A stretch of 64,000 nt of DNA. Origin: Angelobacter sp036557225 (lineage in GTDB: Bacteria > Acidobacteriota > Terriglobia > Terriglobales > Acidobacteriaceae). The notes beneath the pieces were generated by a model, which saw only the letters and a program-made list of their open reading frames with translations, did no database searches and was not told where the DNA came from. A program made the position numbers and the translations under genes. Position 1 is the first letter of the stretch. Every line of letters begins with the position of its first letter. The stretch is from assembly GCA_036557225.1 (NCBI GenBank), contig DATBHX010000047.1, forward strand, positions 1 to 64,000, written 5' to 3'. Shown here piece by piece: positions 51,868 through 61,366 of this stretch.

Positions 51868-53346
51868 ATGAGCCGAGTGGGCATGCTGGGGTTGATAGGC
51901 ATCATTTTTCTGTTCGCTGGTTTTTCTTTTGCACAAACAGCATCTATCAAACTTCCGGATACCACGCCCGGCAAGCTTATGACGGAATGGCTCGCGATGT
52001 GCCAGGCGCCCAACCTGGAGCAGATGACCAAGTGGAGCGCAGCGCACTACGCGGAGCCGATCTTCAAATTCCTTCCCGCCGACAAGATCGCCCAGAACGA
52101 CGTGAAAGAGTGCACCGAGAGCGGCGGCTATCGCGCGGTTGAGGTTGCCAACTCCAAGCCCGACCGAATCACTGCGTTGGTGGTCGCCAACAAAACTGAC
52201 GCCTGGTTCAACTTCAATCTGATCCTGGATCCGAAAGAGCAGGACAAGATTGGCGGCTTTGGCGCGGGTCCGGCGGCGCCGCCGGAAAGCGCGCTGCCCA
52301 AAGACCTGAGCGATGCCGCGCTGGCGAGCGATATCAACTCTTATGCAGACAAGATGGAAAAGAACGGACAATTTGCCGGCATCTTCATCATCGCCCGCGA
52401 CGGCAAGCCCATTGTGACGCGCGTGGAGGGTTACGCCGATCGCGACAAGAAGACGCCGTTTACCCCGTCGTCGCAATTCACCATCGGATCGATGGGAAAG
52501 ATGTTCACCGCAGCGGCGATCGGGCAACTGGTAGACCAGGGCAAGCTCTCCTACGATGACACGGTTGGCAAGTTTTTTCCTGACTACGCCAACAAGACCG
52601 TGCGCGACAAAGTCACCGTAGGCATGCTGCTCTCACACACTGCAGGGCTCAAAGATTTTCTCGGCAAGCGCACGCCGGAGATGATGAAAAACGGCGTGAA
52701 GCGTGCATCGGAGTTCGTGCCGTTGTTTGAGAAAGACGATCTCCGCTTTGAACCAGGCACAAGCTGGGGTTACAGCAATGCTGGACTGGCGCTGGCCGGA
52801 GCGATCGTAGAGAAAGTCTCCGGTGAAGACTATCCCGACTACATCCGCAAGCATATTTTCGAACCCGCGGGCATGAAGGACAGCGATCCGAACAATATTC
52901 CCGGAATGCGTCCGCACCAGGTGGTGCCTTATTCGCATATGAGCAAAGAAGGCCCAACGCCGGATTGGCACGAGGCTGAGCACGATATCGGCAGCCCGGC
53001 CGGCGGAGCGATTTCAACTGCTGCCGATCTCATACGCTTCGCCGACGCTCTGCGCAATGGCAAGCTGGTGAGCAAAGCCACATTTGCCAAGATGACGCAG
53101 GAGCACGGCAAACCTCCCGGCGGCTTCGGCGGCAGCTATGGATACGCCATGGAGATCACAGATCTCTACAGCCGGACGATCGTAGGCCACGGCGGCGGAT
53201 TTCCCGGCGTGAACACACATCTTTATATGGTGCTCGATTCTCCGTACACCGTAGTTGTGCTGGCCAACCTGGATCCGCCGGCAGCGGACGTTGTCGGCGA
53301 GAGAGCGAAAGCGCTGGTGGCGGAAAAGGCGAAGCAGGGGAAGTAA
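51868..53346 (+). CDS. Secreted beta-lactamase-family serine hydrolase (S12-like)
   Basis: A 492-residue protein with ATG 51868 and AAGGAG six bases upstream; the open frame before this is not coding. A signal peptide ends FSFAQ. An N-terminal domain (about 25-135) unrelated to the catalytic part precedes the class-C beta-lactamase/D-Ala-D-Ala peptidase fold. The active residues are S208-x-x-K211 (SMGK), Y302-S-N304 and the HGG box (GHGGGF). It may be an esterase, peptidase or beta-lactamase-like enzyme; family membership does not decide. The next gene (S41 peptidase) lies 79 bases downstream on the same strand. Confidence 0.88.
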   Translation: MSRVGMLGLIGIIFLFAGFSFAQTASIKLPDTTPGKLMTEWLAMCQAPNLEQMTKWSAAHYAEPIFKFLPADKIAQNDVKECTESGGYRAVEVANSKPDRITALVVANKTDAWFNFNLILDPKEQDKIGGFGAGPAAPPESALPKDLSDAALASDINSYADKMEKNGQFAGIFIIARDGKPIVTRVEGYADRDKKTPFTPSSQFTIGSMGKMFTAAAIGQLVDQGKLSYDDTVGKFFPDYANKTVRDKVTVGMLLSHTAGLKDFLGKRTPEMMKNGVKRASEFVPLFEKDDLRFEPGTSWGYSNAGLALAGAIVEKVSGEDYPDYIRKHIFEPAGMKDSDPNNIPGMRPHQVVPYSHMSKEGPTPDWHEAEHDIGSPAGGAISTAADLIRFADALRNGKLVSKATFAKMTQEHGKPPGGFGGSYGYAMEITDLYSRTIVGHGGGFPGVNTHLYMVLDSPYTVVVLANLDPPAADVVGERAKALVAEKAKQGK

Positions 53347-53425
53347 ACAATCGCCGCGATCGCCGACATCGCGCGTGATCGCATAGAAATGACTTTTTAT
53401 CCAAAAAATCGTCAAAAGTTCTATC

Positions 53426-55723
53426 ATGACCGCCATGCGTAAGCTGACAATTGCAATTTTATTTCTAGCCACGGCTACGTTGGCTCTGGCACAGGACATC
53501 CGTTCCGCCAAGATGACGGACCGGAGCAGCGTCGCAACAACCCTGGGGTTTGAAGACCAGCAAGGCAATGAGTTTCCGTCCGGCTGGAGCGGAGGACCGG
53601 AGAAGACCGCGCTTGTCGAAGACAAGATTGTGCACTCGGGCCAGCGGGCGGCGCTACTTTTCCGCCAGCCGGAGAGCCCAGGGGGCTTCAGCTCGCTGCA
53701 CAAAATGATCCCCGTGGATTTTTTCGGGACTGAGATCGAGTTCCGGGGATATCTGCGGAGCGAAAACGTCAACGAGTTCGCGGGCCTGTGGATGCGCGAA
53801 GACGACGAAGACGGCAAAACCGTGGCGTTCGACAACATGTCCAGCCAGAAGCTGCAAGGGACGACAGAATGGAAGCAGTATTCCATTAAGGTTTCATTAA
53901 AGCCCGAAGCGCGCAGGCTATACTTCGGCGCCGTGCTGGTTGCCCAGGGAAAGCTCTGGGTGGACGATCTTGAGCTGCTGGTGGATGGAAAACCGATCGC
54001 GGCCGCACCCAAATCCGAGCCGCCCAAAACCGCGCTGGATACAGACCACGCGTTTGACAACGGTTCAACCCTCGCTTTCACCTCGCTGTCAAAAACGCAG
54101 ATCCACAATCTCGCCACTCTGGGGAAGGTCTGGGGATTCCTGAAGTACTACCATCCCAAGGTAACGTCAGGCCAGGTGCACTGGGACTATGAGCTCTTCC
54201 GGGCGTTGCCGGCTGTGCTCGAAGCCCCGAACCAGCAGGCGGCAAACCAGGCAATCGAAAAATGGATTACAGGCCTGGGCGAGGTCAAGCCGTGCAATCC
54301 GTGCGCGCAGCTCGTGCAATGGAGCCTGTCTATGCCGCTCCATACCAAATGGATCGCAGACCAGGCCCTGCTGGGAGAAGAACTGAGCCGGACGCTGCAG
54401 GACATCTACGACAAGCGACCGCTGCTGGAGAAGCAGTTCTACGTGGCGGGGAACCCCGACGCCAGCAATCCAATTTTTCAGCACGAGCGCGAATACCGGC
54501 AGATGAAGTTTCCCGATCCCGGATATCAACTCCTTGCGCTGTTCAGGTTCTGGAACATCGTTGAGTATTTTTATCCCTACCGCGATGTGACCGGCGAAGA
54601 CTGGGACGGTGTGCTCACCGAGTTCATCCCACGCGTGGCGCTGGCCAAAGACAAAAATGCGTACAAGCTGGAGTTGATCCAGTTGATCGGCCGCATTCAT
54701 GATACGCATGCCAACCTGTGGAGCGGGCTCGATGTCCGGCCCCCGGTGGGCGAATGCAGGATTCCTGTGCGCGTGCGATTTATCGAAAACCAGGCAGTGA
54801 TCACGGGCTATGCGAAGTCACACTCGGCAGAGACAACCGGCCTGCGTCTGGGAGACGTGATTCTCCGCCTCGACGATGTTCCGACAGCAAGGGTGGTGGA
54901 ACAGCGGTTGCCGTATTACACCGCTTCGAATGAAGGCGCGCGATTGCGCGATATCGGCCGGACCTTCACGCAGGGCCCATGCGGCGATGCCAAACTTGAA
55001 GTCCGCCGTGAGAGCGGCCGAGTCAAGCTTCAGAGCAAGCGCCTCCCCGTGCCTCTGGACCGCGATGAGTTCGTGCATGACATGCCGGGACAGACGTTCC
55101 GTCTGCTGTCAAAAGACGTGGCCTATCTGAAGCTCTCGGGGGTGAAAGCGTCGGACGCAGGGCAATACGTGAAACAAGCGGAAGGAACCAAGGGCCTCAT
55201 CATCGATATACGCAACTATCCGTCAGAGTTCATGGTCTTTGCACTGGGACAGTTGCTGGTGGACAAACCTGCCTCTTTCACGCGCTTCAGCGCATTCGAT
55301 CTTTCCACTCCCGGCGCATTTCACTGGAAGGACGGACCTGAGTTGAAGCCGGAACAGCCTCACTATGCAGGCAAAGTCGTGATTCTGGTGGACGAGGTCT
55401 CGCTGAGCCAGTCCGAGTACACCACGATGGCGTTCCGCGTGGCGCCGCAGACGGTCGTCGTGGGCAGCACTACGTCAGGCGCAGACGGCAACGTCTCGTC
55501 CTTTGCCTTGCCCGGCGGAGAGAGCACCGCGATCAGCGGCCTGGGGATTTTTTATCCGGACAAAAAGCCGACGCAGCGGGTTGGCATTGCGCCCGACGTT
55601 GAAGTGAAACCGACGATTGCCGGCATTCGCAACGGCCGCGACGAGGTATTGGAAGAAGGCATCCGGCAGATCGTGGGAAAGAACGTGACCACGGACGAGA
55701 TGAAGCAGATGACGGCGAGATGA
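53426..55723 (+). CDS. Secreted S41-family peptidase
   Basis: A 765-residue protein with a signal peptide (MRKLTIAILFLATATLALAQ, from an ATG at 53435 or 53426). An N-terminal jelly-roll-like domain (about 35-190: GFEDQQGNEFPSGWSGG to LWVDDLELLVDG) is followed by a helical region. The C-terminal-processing-peptidase-like part has a PDZ-like segment (GLRLGDVILRLDDVP) and the S41 core (KGLIIDIRNYPSE, then DEVSLSQSEYTTMAF with the probable nucleophile S663 or S661). Similar to tricorn/CtpA-type enzymes but with a carbohydrate-binding-like front. Function unknown; a role in degrading exported proteins is plausible. Confidence 0.87.
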   Translation: MTAMRKLTIAILFLATATLALAQDIRSAKMTDRSSVATTLGFEDQQGNEFPSGWSGGPEKTALVEDKIVHSGQRAALLFRQPESPGGFSSLHKMIPVDFFGTEIEFRGYLRSENVNEFAGLWMREDDEDGKTVAFDNMSSQKLQGTTEWKQYSIKVSLKPEARRLYFGAVLVAQGKLWVDDLELLVDGKPIAAAPKSEPPKTALDTDHAFDNGSTLAFTSLSKTQIHNLATLGKVWGFLKYYHPKVTSGQVHWDYELFRALPAVLEAPNQQAANQAIEKWITGLGEVKPCNPCAQLVQWSLSMPLHTKWIADQALLGEELSRTLQDIYDKRPLLEKQFYVAGNPDASNPIFQHEREYRQMKFPDPGYQLLALFRFWNIVEYFYPYRDVTGEDWDGVLTEFIPRVALAKDKNAYKLELIQLIGRIHDTHANLWSGLDVRPPVGECRIPVRVRFIENQAVITGYAKSHSAETTGLRLGDVILRLDDVPTARVVEQRLPYYTASNEGARLRDIGRTFTQGPCGDAKLEVRRESGRVKLQSKRLPVPLDRDEFVHDMPGQTFRLLSKDVAYLKLSGVKASDAGQYVKQAEGTKGLIIDIRNYPSEFMVFALGQLLVDKPASFTRFSAFDLSTPGAFHWKDGPELKPEQPHYAGKVVILVDEVSLSQSEYTTMAFRVAPQTVVVGSTTSGADGNVSSFALPGGESTAISGLGIFYPDKKPTQRVGIAPDVEVKPTIAGIRNGRDEVLEEGIRQIVGKNVTTDEMKQMTAR

Positions 55724-55893
55724 ACACTGATGAACGCTGATCAGCTGCTATTCGTTCAAGGCTAGCGATCTGATGAGGAGATCTCAAAAGCCTCACCCTT
55801 GATGCCTGTTCTCGCGAAATGGAAGCCTGTGCTAACGATAGCTCCCGGCCCGGGTCTAACTGCCATTCAGGTTCATTTATTTGTGAGAACTGG

Positions 55894-57081
55894 ATGATGA
55901 AACTGACTCAACTTGCCGGCCTCGTCTTGATCCCAATCGCGGCCCTTGGCCAAACCGCCAAGGATATCCACTTTCCAAACAACTCCGCTTCCATTCGCTT
56001 GCCCATGGCCGTCCGCGCTAATGGCCCTTTTATTGAAGTCAAGGCCAATGGCCGCGGGCCGTTCGTCTTTGAAGTGGACACCGGTTCGATGACCTCTCCA
56101 CTGGCAAGCGAGCTAGCTCGGGAAATGGGGCTGAATGCTTCGAACTCAACCAGTCATCGCAAGATTGAGATAGGTCTCGCCGATGGCGTTGTCGTTCCCA
56201 TGCCTCTGGACTTCGCAACATTCGCCGGCCTCTGGCCGCTCACGGGCCGGCGTATTTACGGTGATCTTGGCTATAGCATCCTGAAGTATTTTGTAGTTGA
56301 GTTCGACTACGAACGCGGATATCTGACGCTCTACGATCCAAAAAGATACACTTATTCCGGAAACGGCGCCGTATTCCCTGCTTCTCTGGAAATGGGATAC
56401 GATCCGCAAATTGAGGGCAAGCTCCTTGTCAGTGGCGGGCTGCAGATTCCTGTACGCTTTACGCTCGATACCGGAGCAGGCGGAACGGTGGTTTCGGCTC
56501 CCATCGTCAAAGAACACAACCTGCTGAAGGTTGTAACCGCCCAGGTGCCAAATCCGGGCAAGCCCCGAGTCGACGGCGTCGATGGCCTTGTTTTCCAGAC
56601 GACCACGGCACGGATCAATGCCATTCAATTGGGAGATCTTGTGATCGATCAACCTCTGGTTGCGCTTTCCACAGATACCAGTGGACCCTTTGCCACGGCG
56701 GACATCGGAGTGAACCTGGGCGGCAATGTGCTTCGCCGTTTCAAGGTGATCATCGATTATCCGCAGAAGCGGGTGATCCTGGAGCCCAACAGTCACTTTC
56801 ATGATCCTTTTCCCGCGGATGCGAGTGGGCTGGTGCTCGAAGCTGAAGGACCACAGTTCAAACGGATCGTCGTACACGGGGTGGTCCAAGGCTCTCCTGC
56901 GGACAAGAGTGGCCTTCGAGAAGGCGACACTATCAGCACGATTGATGGCGAATCGACCGACAAGTACGCCCTTTGGGAGATCCAGGATCTGCTGAAGGAA
57001 TCCGGACAGACCAGAAAGCTTACAATCCAACGCCGGGGAGAAACGATCACAGTGGTCTTGAGACTGCAGTCTCTGGCGTAA
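55894..57081 (+). CDS. Secreted retropepsin-like aspartic protease with PDZ domain
   Basis: A 395-residue protein with a signal peptide (MMKLTQLAGLVLIPIAALGQ). Two retropepsin-like halves follow: the first has DTGS (FEVDTGSMTSPL) and the second DTGA (FTLDTGAGGTVV), each with the strands expected around it. A C-terminal PDZ domain begins GVVQGSPADKSGLREGDTIS. Single-chain proteins with two DTG motifs may form an intramolecular active site. It probably cleaves periplasmic substrates. The start is ATG 55894 (or 55897), with weak ribosome-binding signal. Third in a row of exported hydrolases (51868-57081). Confidence 0.85.
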   Translation: MMKLTQLAGLVLIPIAALGQTAKDIHFPNNSASIRLPMAVRANGPFIEVKANGRGPFVFEVDTGSMTSPLASELAREMGLNASNSTSHRKIEIGLADGVVVPMPLDFATFAGLWPLTGRRIYGDLGYSILKYFVVEFDYERGYLTLYDPKRYTYSGNGAVFPASLEMGYDPQIEGKLLVSGGLQIPVRFTLDTGAGGTVVSAPIVKEHNLLKVVTAQVPNPGKPRVDGVDGLVFQTTTARINAIQLGDLVIDQPLVALSTDTSGPFATADIGVNLGGNVLRRFKVIIDYPQKRVILEPNSHFHDPFPADASGLVLEAEGPQFKRIVVHGVVQGSPADKSGLREGDTISTIDGESTDKYALWEIQDLLKESGQTRKLTIQRRGETITVVLRLQSLA

Positions 57082-57276
57082 GCGCCGCATAGGGCATGCA
57101 TCTGTAGCGCACCTTTGATGAATGCTCTCACTCAATATTTCGTCGTTCTGCACGGTTCGTGAAAACGCCATCAGAGCCCTGCCTGTGGCATCTCCTCCCC
57201 GAAACGTTTAATATGTCCGGCGGGCAAATGTTCCCTTGCTGCTGAATTCAGCCAAAGCTGCTGCCAAGGAGTCGCC

Positions 57277-57762
57277 ATGAAGAAGACCATCAACGTGACC
57301 GTAAACGGAGTCACGCACCAGAATGAAATTGAGCCGCGCATGCTGCTGGTGCAGTACATACGCGACGTGCTGAACCTGACGGGAACGCATGTGGGCTGCG
57401 AGACCAGCCTCTGCGGGGCATGCACGGTGATGGTGGACGGACAGGCAGTGAAGAGCTGCACCGTGCTGGCGGCGCAGGCCGACGGTTCCACGGTGACGAC
57501 GATAGAAGGGTTGGCGCAGGGCGGCGAGCTGCATCCGGTGCAGGCGGGTTTCTGGGAGCACCATGGGCTCCAGTGCGGCTACTGCACGCCAGGCATGATC
57601 ATGGCGGCGGCGCAGATACTGCAGCGCAATCCTGATCCCACGGATGAAGAGATCCGGCACGGATTGGAAGGCAATCTATGCCGCTGCACGGGATACCAGA
57701 ATATTGTCCAGGCGGTACAGTGTGCAGCGAAGAAGATGAAGTCGAAGAGCGTAGCAAGATGA
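57277..57762 (+). CDS. (2Fe-2S)-binding small subunit of a molybdenum hydroxylase (CoxS-like)
   Basis: This 161-residue protein holds two [2Fe-2S] clusters. The N-terminal plant-type cluster has GCETSLCGACTV and the CxxC-type ligand further on (SCTVLAAQ). The C-terminal helical domain has CGYCTPGM and CRCTGYQNI. It passes electrons from the molybdenum centre of the large subunit to FAD of the medium subunit. The ribosome-binding site AAGGAG precedes the ATG. First gene of a CoxS-L-M-G-like set, followed by a 247-base non-coding stretch with GATCGCCG-type repeats and an inverted element. Confidence 0.94.
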   Translation: MKKTINVTVNGVTHQNEIEPRMLLVQYIRDVLNLTGTHVGCETSLCGACTVMVDGQAVKSCTVLAAQADGSTVTTIEGLAQGGELHPVQAGFWEHHGLQCGYCTPGMIMAAAQILQRNPDPTDEEIRHGLEGNLCRCTGYQNIVQAVQCAAKKMKSKSVAR

Positions 57763-57895
57763 TCGCCGGAATCGCCGTGATCGCGCGGAATCGCCGGAAT
57801 CGGAAATCAAAATCGGGTGATCGCCGTGACCGGGTGACCCGATGATCGGAAAAGCAAACAGACTTACCGCGGATTTAAGCGGATGATCGCGGATC
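57761..57895. repeat. Degenerate GATCGCCG-type repeats
   Basis: Multiple copies of (G)ATCGCCG(GA/TG) lie directly after the CoxS-like stop (57761 onward), with degenerate copies to about 57895. A shorter run of the same motif is at 53349-53385 after the S12 gene. Together with the inverted element that follows they make up the spacer before the CoxL-like gene. No gene in this spacer. Confidence 0.5.
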
Positions 57896-57900
57896 GGGAA

Positions 57901-58011
57901 ATTTGGTAATTGGGTAATTTAGTAATTGGGTAATTGAACACCGGCTTGACTGAGATATGAGCCCGGACTTGCCTTCAATTACCAAATTACCAACTTACCA
58001 AATTACGAAAT
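57901..58011. repeat. Inverted element of 8-bp units before the CoxL-like gene
   Basis: The left arm 57901-57936 contains four (G/A)GTAATT(G/T) octamers. The right arm 57976-58011 is its reverse complement at 31 of 36 positions. The right arm ends ten bases before the likely CoxL start (ATG 58022). A related element is at 61251-61363. In mRNA it would fold into a long stem near the ribosome-binding site. Confidence 0.7.
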
Positions 58012-58021
58012 GGGGTTGACC

Positions 58022-60352
58022 ATGGCGGAGAAAACAGTTGGCAAACCGATTAAGCGGACGGAAGATCCCCGGCTGATACAGGGGCTGGCCCACTATGTTG
58101 ACGATATCCGCCTGCCCGACATGCTGCATGCGGCGTTTCTGCGGTCCATCCACGCGCATGCGCGAATTAAGAAGATTGACGTGACGGCGGCGCTGAAGCT
58201 GCCGGGCGTGGTGGCGGTTTATACCGGCAAAGACACGCAGAAGATCGGCGCAGTGCCATGCGGCGCGGCCATTCCGGACATGAAGACGCCGGAACACAAG
58301 GTGCTGGCGACGAACAAAGTGTATTTTGTCGGGCACCCGGTGGCCGTGGTAGTTGCCGAGACGAAGTTTGCCGCGCGCGATGCGGTGGATTTGATCGACG
58401 TGGATTATGAAGTGCTGCCGGTGGTCACCGACGAAGAGAAGGCTGCCGATCCGAAGAGCCCGGTGATTCATGAACAGTTTGGAACCAATATCGCGTACAA
58501 GCTGACGGCGGGCGAAGGCGATGTGGATGCCGGGATGAAGGCTGCGGACAAGATTATCAAGCAGAAGATCCTGAACAAGCGTCTGGCGCCAATCGCGATG
58601 GAGCCGCGCGGCGTGGTAGCGCGGTATTTCCCCGGCGAGCAGGAGCTGACGCTGTGGACGTCGACGCAGATTCCGCACCTGTGCAGGACTTCTGTCGCCG
58701 TGATGCTGGGCATGCCGGAGAACAAGCTGCGGCTGATAACGCCGGAGGTCGGCGGAGGATTTGGTTCCAAGCTCAACGTCTACGCGGAAGAGGCGATTCT
58801 CGGCTGGGCGGCGATGCAGGCGGGGCGTCCGGTGAAGTGGATTGAAGGCCGTCGTGAGAACCTGCAAGCCACGATTCATGGCCGTGGGCAGGTTGGGTAT
58901 GTGGAGATCGGCTGCAAAAACGATGGCACGATCACGGCGCTGCGCTACAACGTGTTTGCCGATATGGGTTCCTATTTCCAGCTGCTCACGCCGGCGATCC
59001 CAACGCTGACCGGGCTGATGCTCTCCGGGTGCTACAAGATTCCGGCGATCCAGATGAACGTGGTGGCCACGTTCACCAACAAGATGTCGACCGATGCGTA
59101 TCGCGGTGCGGGCAGACCGGAGGCGACGTATGTGATCGAGCGCGCGGCTGACCTGGTGGCGGCGGAGCTGGGCAAGGATCCCGTGGAAGTTCGCCGCAAG
59201 AATTTCCCGCAGCCAAATGAATTCCCCTTCAAGACCGCGACCGGACTTTTTTACGACAGCGGCAACTACCAGGGTGCGCTGGACAAAGCGCTGAAGATGG
59301 CGGATTACACCAAGCTTCGCGAGGAGCAGAAAAAAGCGCGCAAAGAAGGCCGGCTCATGGGGATCGGTATTTCTACGTATGTGGAGATTTGCGCGCTGGG
59401 GCCGTCGTCGGCGATGCCGGCGGGCGGCTGGGAGAGCGCAACGGTGAGAATCGAGCCTACGGGCAAAGTCACGATTTTGACCGGTGCGTCACCGCACGGG
59501 CAGGGTGAAGAAACATCTTTCGCGCAAATCGCGGCGGATGAACTGGGCGTAAGCGTGAATGATTCCACGGTCATCCATGGCGACACGGCGGTGGTGCAGT
59601 ACGGTATTGGCACATTTGGCAGCCGCGGGCTGGCGGTGGGTGGCGTCGCCGTGTATATGGCGCTGCAGAAACTGAAGACGAAGGCCGGCAAGCTGGCAGC
59701 GCATATGCTGGGCGTGGATGCGGGCACCGTGAAATTTGCCGACGGCAAGTTCACGTCACCGGCAGCCTTGAGCAAACAAGTTACTATCCAGGAAGTGGCA
59801 TTGTCGGCGCATTTGGCCAAGAGCCTTCCCGAAGACATGGAGCCGGGACTCTCCGCCAGTTCATTCTACGAACCGAAGAATTTTACCTTCCCATTCGGAA
59901 CACACATTGCCGTAGTGGAGATTGATCGCGAAACCGGCGACTTGCATTTTGATCGCTACATAGCGGTCGATGATTGCGGTAAGCAGATCAATCCCATGCT
60001 GGTTCATGGCCAGGTACATGGCGGAATTTGTCAGTCTTTCGGACAAGCTCTGTTCGAAGAAGTCGTATATGACGAAAACGGTCAGTTGGTCACCGGAACG
60101 CTGATGGATTACGCGCTGCCAAAAGCGGCCATGCTTCCCCACTTCCAACTTGACAGCACGGAAACGCCGTCGCCGGTAAATCCGCTTGGGGCAAAAGGCG
60201 TGGGTGAAGCCGGGACCATCGGCGCGACTCCGGCCATTGTCTCAGCCGTTGTAGATGCGCTTTCGCCGTTTGGCATTCGCCACATCGATATGCCCATCAA
60301 ACCGGAGACCGTGTGGCAAATTATCCGTAAGAATTCCGCAGGCGCTGCGTAA
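58022..60352 (+). CDS. Molybdenum hydroxylase large subunit (CoxL-like, xanthine dehydrogenase family)
   Basis: A 776-residue molybdopterin-cytosine-dinucleotide-type catalytic subunit. Residues 1-110 make the N-terminal domain. The active-site loop reads TDAYRGAGRPEATY. The AYRGAGR form lacks the AYxCSFR signature of true (form I) CO dehydrogenase, so this is a form-II/other hydroxylase of unknown substrate. The catalytic glutamate is in GAKGVGEAGTIG near the C-terminus. The start ATG 58022 is preferred over 58010 because GGGG lies a few bases upstream, but this is weak. The inverted element abuts the start. Electron path: this subunit to the CoxS-like and then the CoxM-like subunit. Confidence 0.93.
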   Translation: MAEKTVGKPIKRTEDPRLIQGLAHYVDDIRLPDMLHAAFLRSIHAHARIKKIDVTAALKLPGVVAVYTGKDTQKIGAVPCGAAIPDMKTPEHKVLATNKVYFVGHPVAVVVAETKFAARDAVDLIDVDYEVLPVVTDEEKAADPKSPVIHEQFGTNIAYKLTAGEGDVDAGMKAADKIIKQKILNKRLAPIAMEPRGVVARYFPGEQELTLWTSTQIPHLCRTSVAVMLGMPENKLRLITPEVGGGFGSKLNVYAEEAILGWAAMQAGRPVKWIEGRRENLQATIHGRGQVGYVEIGCKNDGTITALRYNVFADMGSYFQLLTPAIPTLTGLMLSGCYKIPAIQMNVVATFTNKMSTDAYRGAGRPEATYVIERAADLVAAELGKDPVEVRRKNFPQPNEFPFKTATGLFYDSGNYQGALDKALKMADYTKLREEQKKARKEGRLMGIGISTYVEICALGPSSAMPAGGWESATVRIEPTGKVTILTGASPHGQGEETSFAQIAADELGVSVNDSTVIHGDTAVVQYGIGTFGSRGLAVGGVAVYMALQKLKTKAGKLAAHMLGVDAGTVKFADGKFTSPAALSKQVTIQEVALSAHLAKSLPEDMEPGLSASSFYEPKNFTFPFGTHIAVVEIDRETGDLHFDRYIAVDDCGKQINPMLVHGQVHGGICQSFGQALFEEVVYDENGQLVTGTLMDYALPKAAMLPHFQLDSTETPSPVNPLGAKGVGEAGTIGATPAIVSAVVDALSPFGIRHIDMPIKPETVWQIIRKNSAGAA

Positions 60353-60364
60353 GAGGAGACATTT

Positions 60365-61231
60365 ATGATCCCAGCAAGTTTTGACTACATCGCCGCCAAG
60401 AGCCTCGACGACGCAATCTCGCTCCTGGGCAAGCATAAAGATGACGCCAAAATCCTGGCCGGCGGACACAGCCTGCTGCCCGCCATGAAGCTGCGCCTGA
60501 TGCAGCCCAAAGTGCTCATCGATCTTAGCCGCATCAAAGACCTCTCTTATATTAAAGAAGAAGGCGGCCAGATCCGCATCGGCGCCATGACCACGCATTT
60601 TCAGGTCGAGACCTCTGACCTTCTCCGCCGCGCCTGCCCGCTACTGCCGGAAACAGCCAGCCACCTCGGCGACATGCAGGTCCGTAACAAGGGCACCATC
60701 GGCGGAAGTCTTGTCCACTCTGATCCCGCGGCCGACTGGCCCGCTGCCATTCTCGCCCTCGATGCCGAACTGATAGCCAAAAGCACCAAAGGCGACCGCG
60801 TGATTAAAGCGTCAGATTTCTTCGTGGAGATGCTCACTACCGCGCTCGAGCCCGGTGAGGTTCTGCGCGAAATCCGTATCCCTGCCGGCAGGGGCAAGGT
60901 TGGACAGGCTTATATGAAGGTCCGCCATCCTGCGTCCGGATTTGCCGTGGTTGGCGTCGCTGTGAGCCTCTCTGTCGATGGTGGCAAGTGTCAGTCTGCA
61001 GGTATCGGGATTACCGGCGTTTCGCCCAAGGCATACCGCGCGACAAAGGTTGAAAGCGCGCTCAAGGGCAACGCGCTCGATGCCAAAACTCTGGGTGCAG
61101 CCGCCGCTCATGCCGCAGACGGCGTTGACGTGAACTCCGATCTCTACGCTTCGGCCGACTATCGCAAACAACTGGCAGCCGTGTACACGCGCCGCGCTTT
61201 GGAGACAGCGGCGTCGAGAGCCGGAAAGTAA
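60365..61231 (+). CDS. FAD-binding medium subunit of the molybdenum hydroxylase (CoxM-like)
   Basis: A 288-residue FAD-binding subunit. The PP-loop-type FAD motif AGGHSLLPAMKLRL lies at about 32-45 and the second motif is GTIGGSLVHSDPAADWPA, both standard in CoxM. The C-terminal domain is present (PASGFAVVGVAVSL). It takes electrons from the CoxS-like protein and passes them to an acceptor. The ribosome-binding site GAGGAG precedes ATG 60365. It starts 12 bases after the CoxL-like gene. Confidence 0.94.
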   Translation: MIPASFDYIAAKSLDDAISLLGKHKDDAKILAGGHSLLPAMKLRLMQPKVLIDLSRIKDLSYIKEEGGQIRIGAMTTHFQVETSDLLRRACPLLPETASHLGDMQVRNKGTIGGSLVHSDPAADWPAAILALDAELIAKSTKGDRVIKASDFFVEMLTTALEPGEVLREIRIPAGRGKVGQAYMKVRHPASGFAVVGVAVSLSVDGGKCQSAGIGITGVSPKAYRATKVESALKGNALDAKTLGAAAAHAADGVDVNSDLYASADYRKQLAAVYTRRALETAASRAGK

Positions 61232-61250
61232 GGAGAACTGAGTAAATCCA

Positions 61251-61363
61251 AAATTTAGTAAGTTGGTAATTGAGTAAATGAATAAATGAGAGGCCAATCC
61301 TTCTCAGGCTCTTGCTCTGCTTTTCAATTTACCAACTTACCAATTTACCCATTTACCAAATTT
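61251..61363. repeat. Inverted element of 8-bp units before the CoxG-like gene
   Basis: The left arm 61251-61289 and right arm 61325-61363 match as inverted repeats at about 28 of 39 positions. They are made of AGTAAGTT/GGTAATTG/AGTAAATG-type octamers related to those at 57901-58011. The right arm ends three bases before ATG 61367. Confidence 0.65.
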
Positions 61364-61366
61364 CCT

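Noticed and set aside
57901..58011. CRISPR-like array
   Set aside because: The units are 8-bp tandem repeats in inverted arms without spacers, so this is an inverted element and not a CRISPR array.
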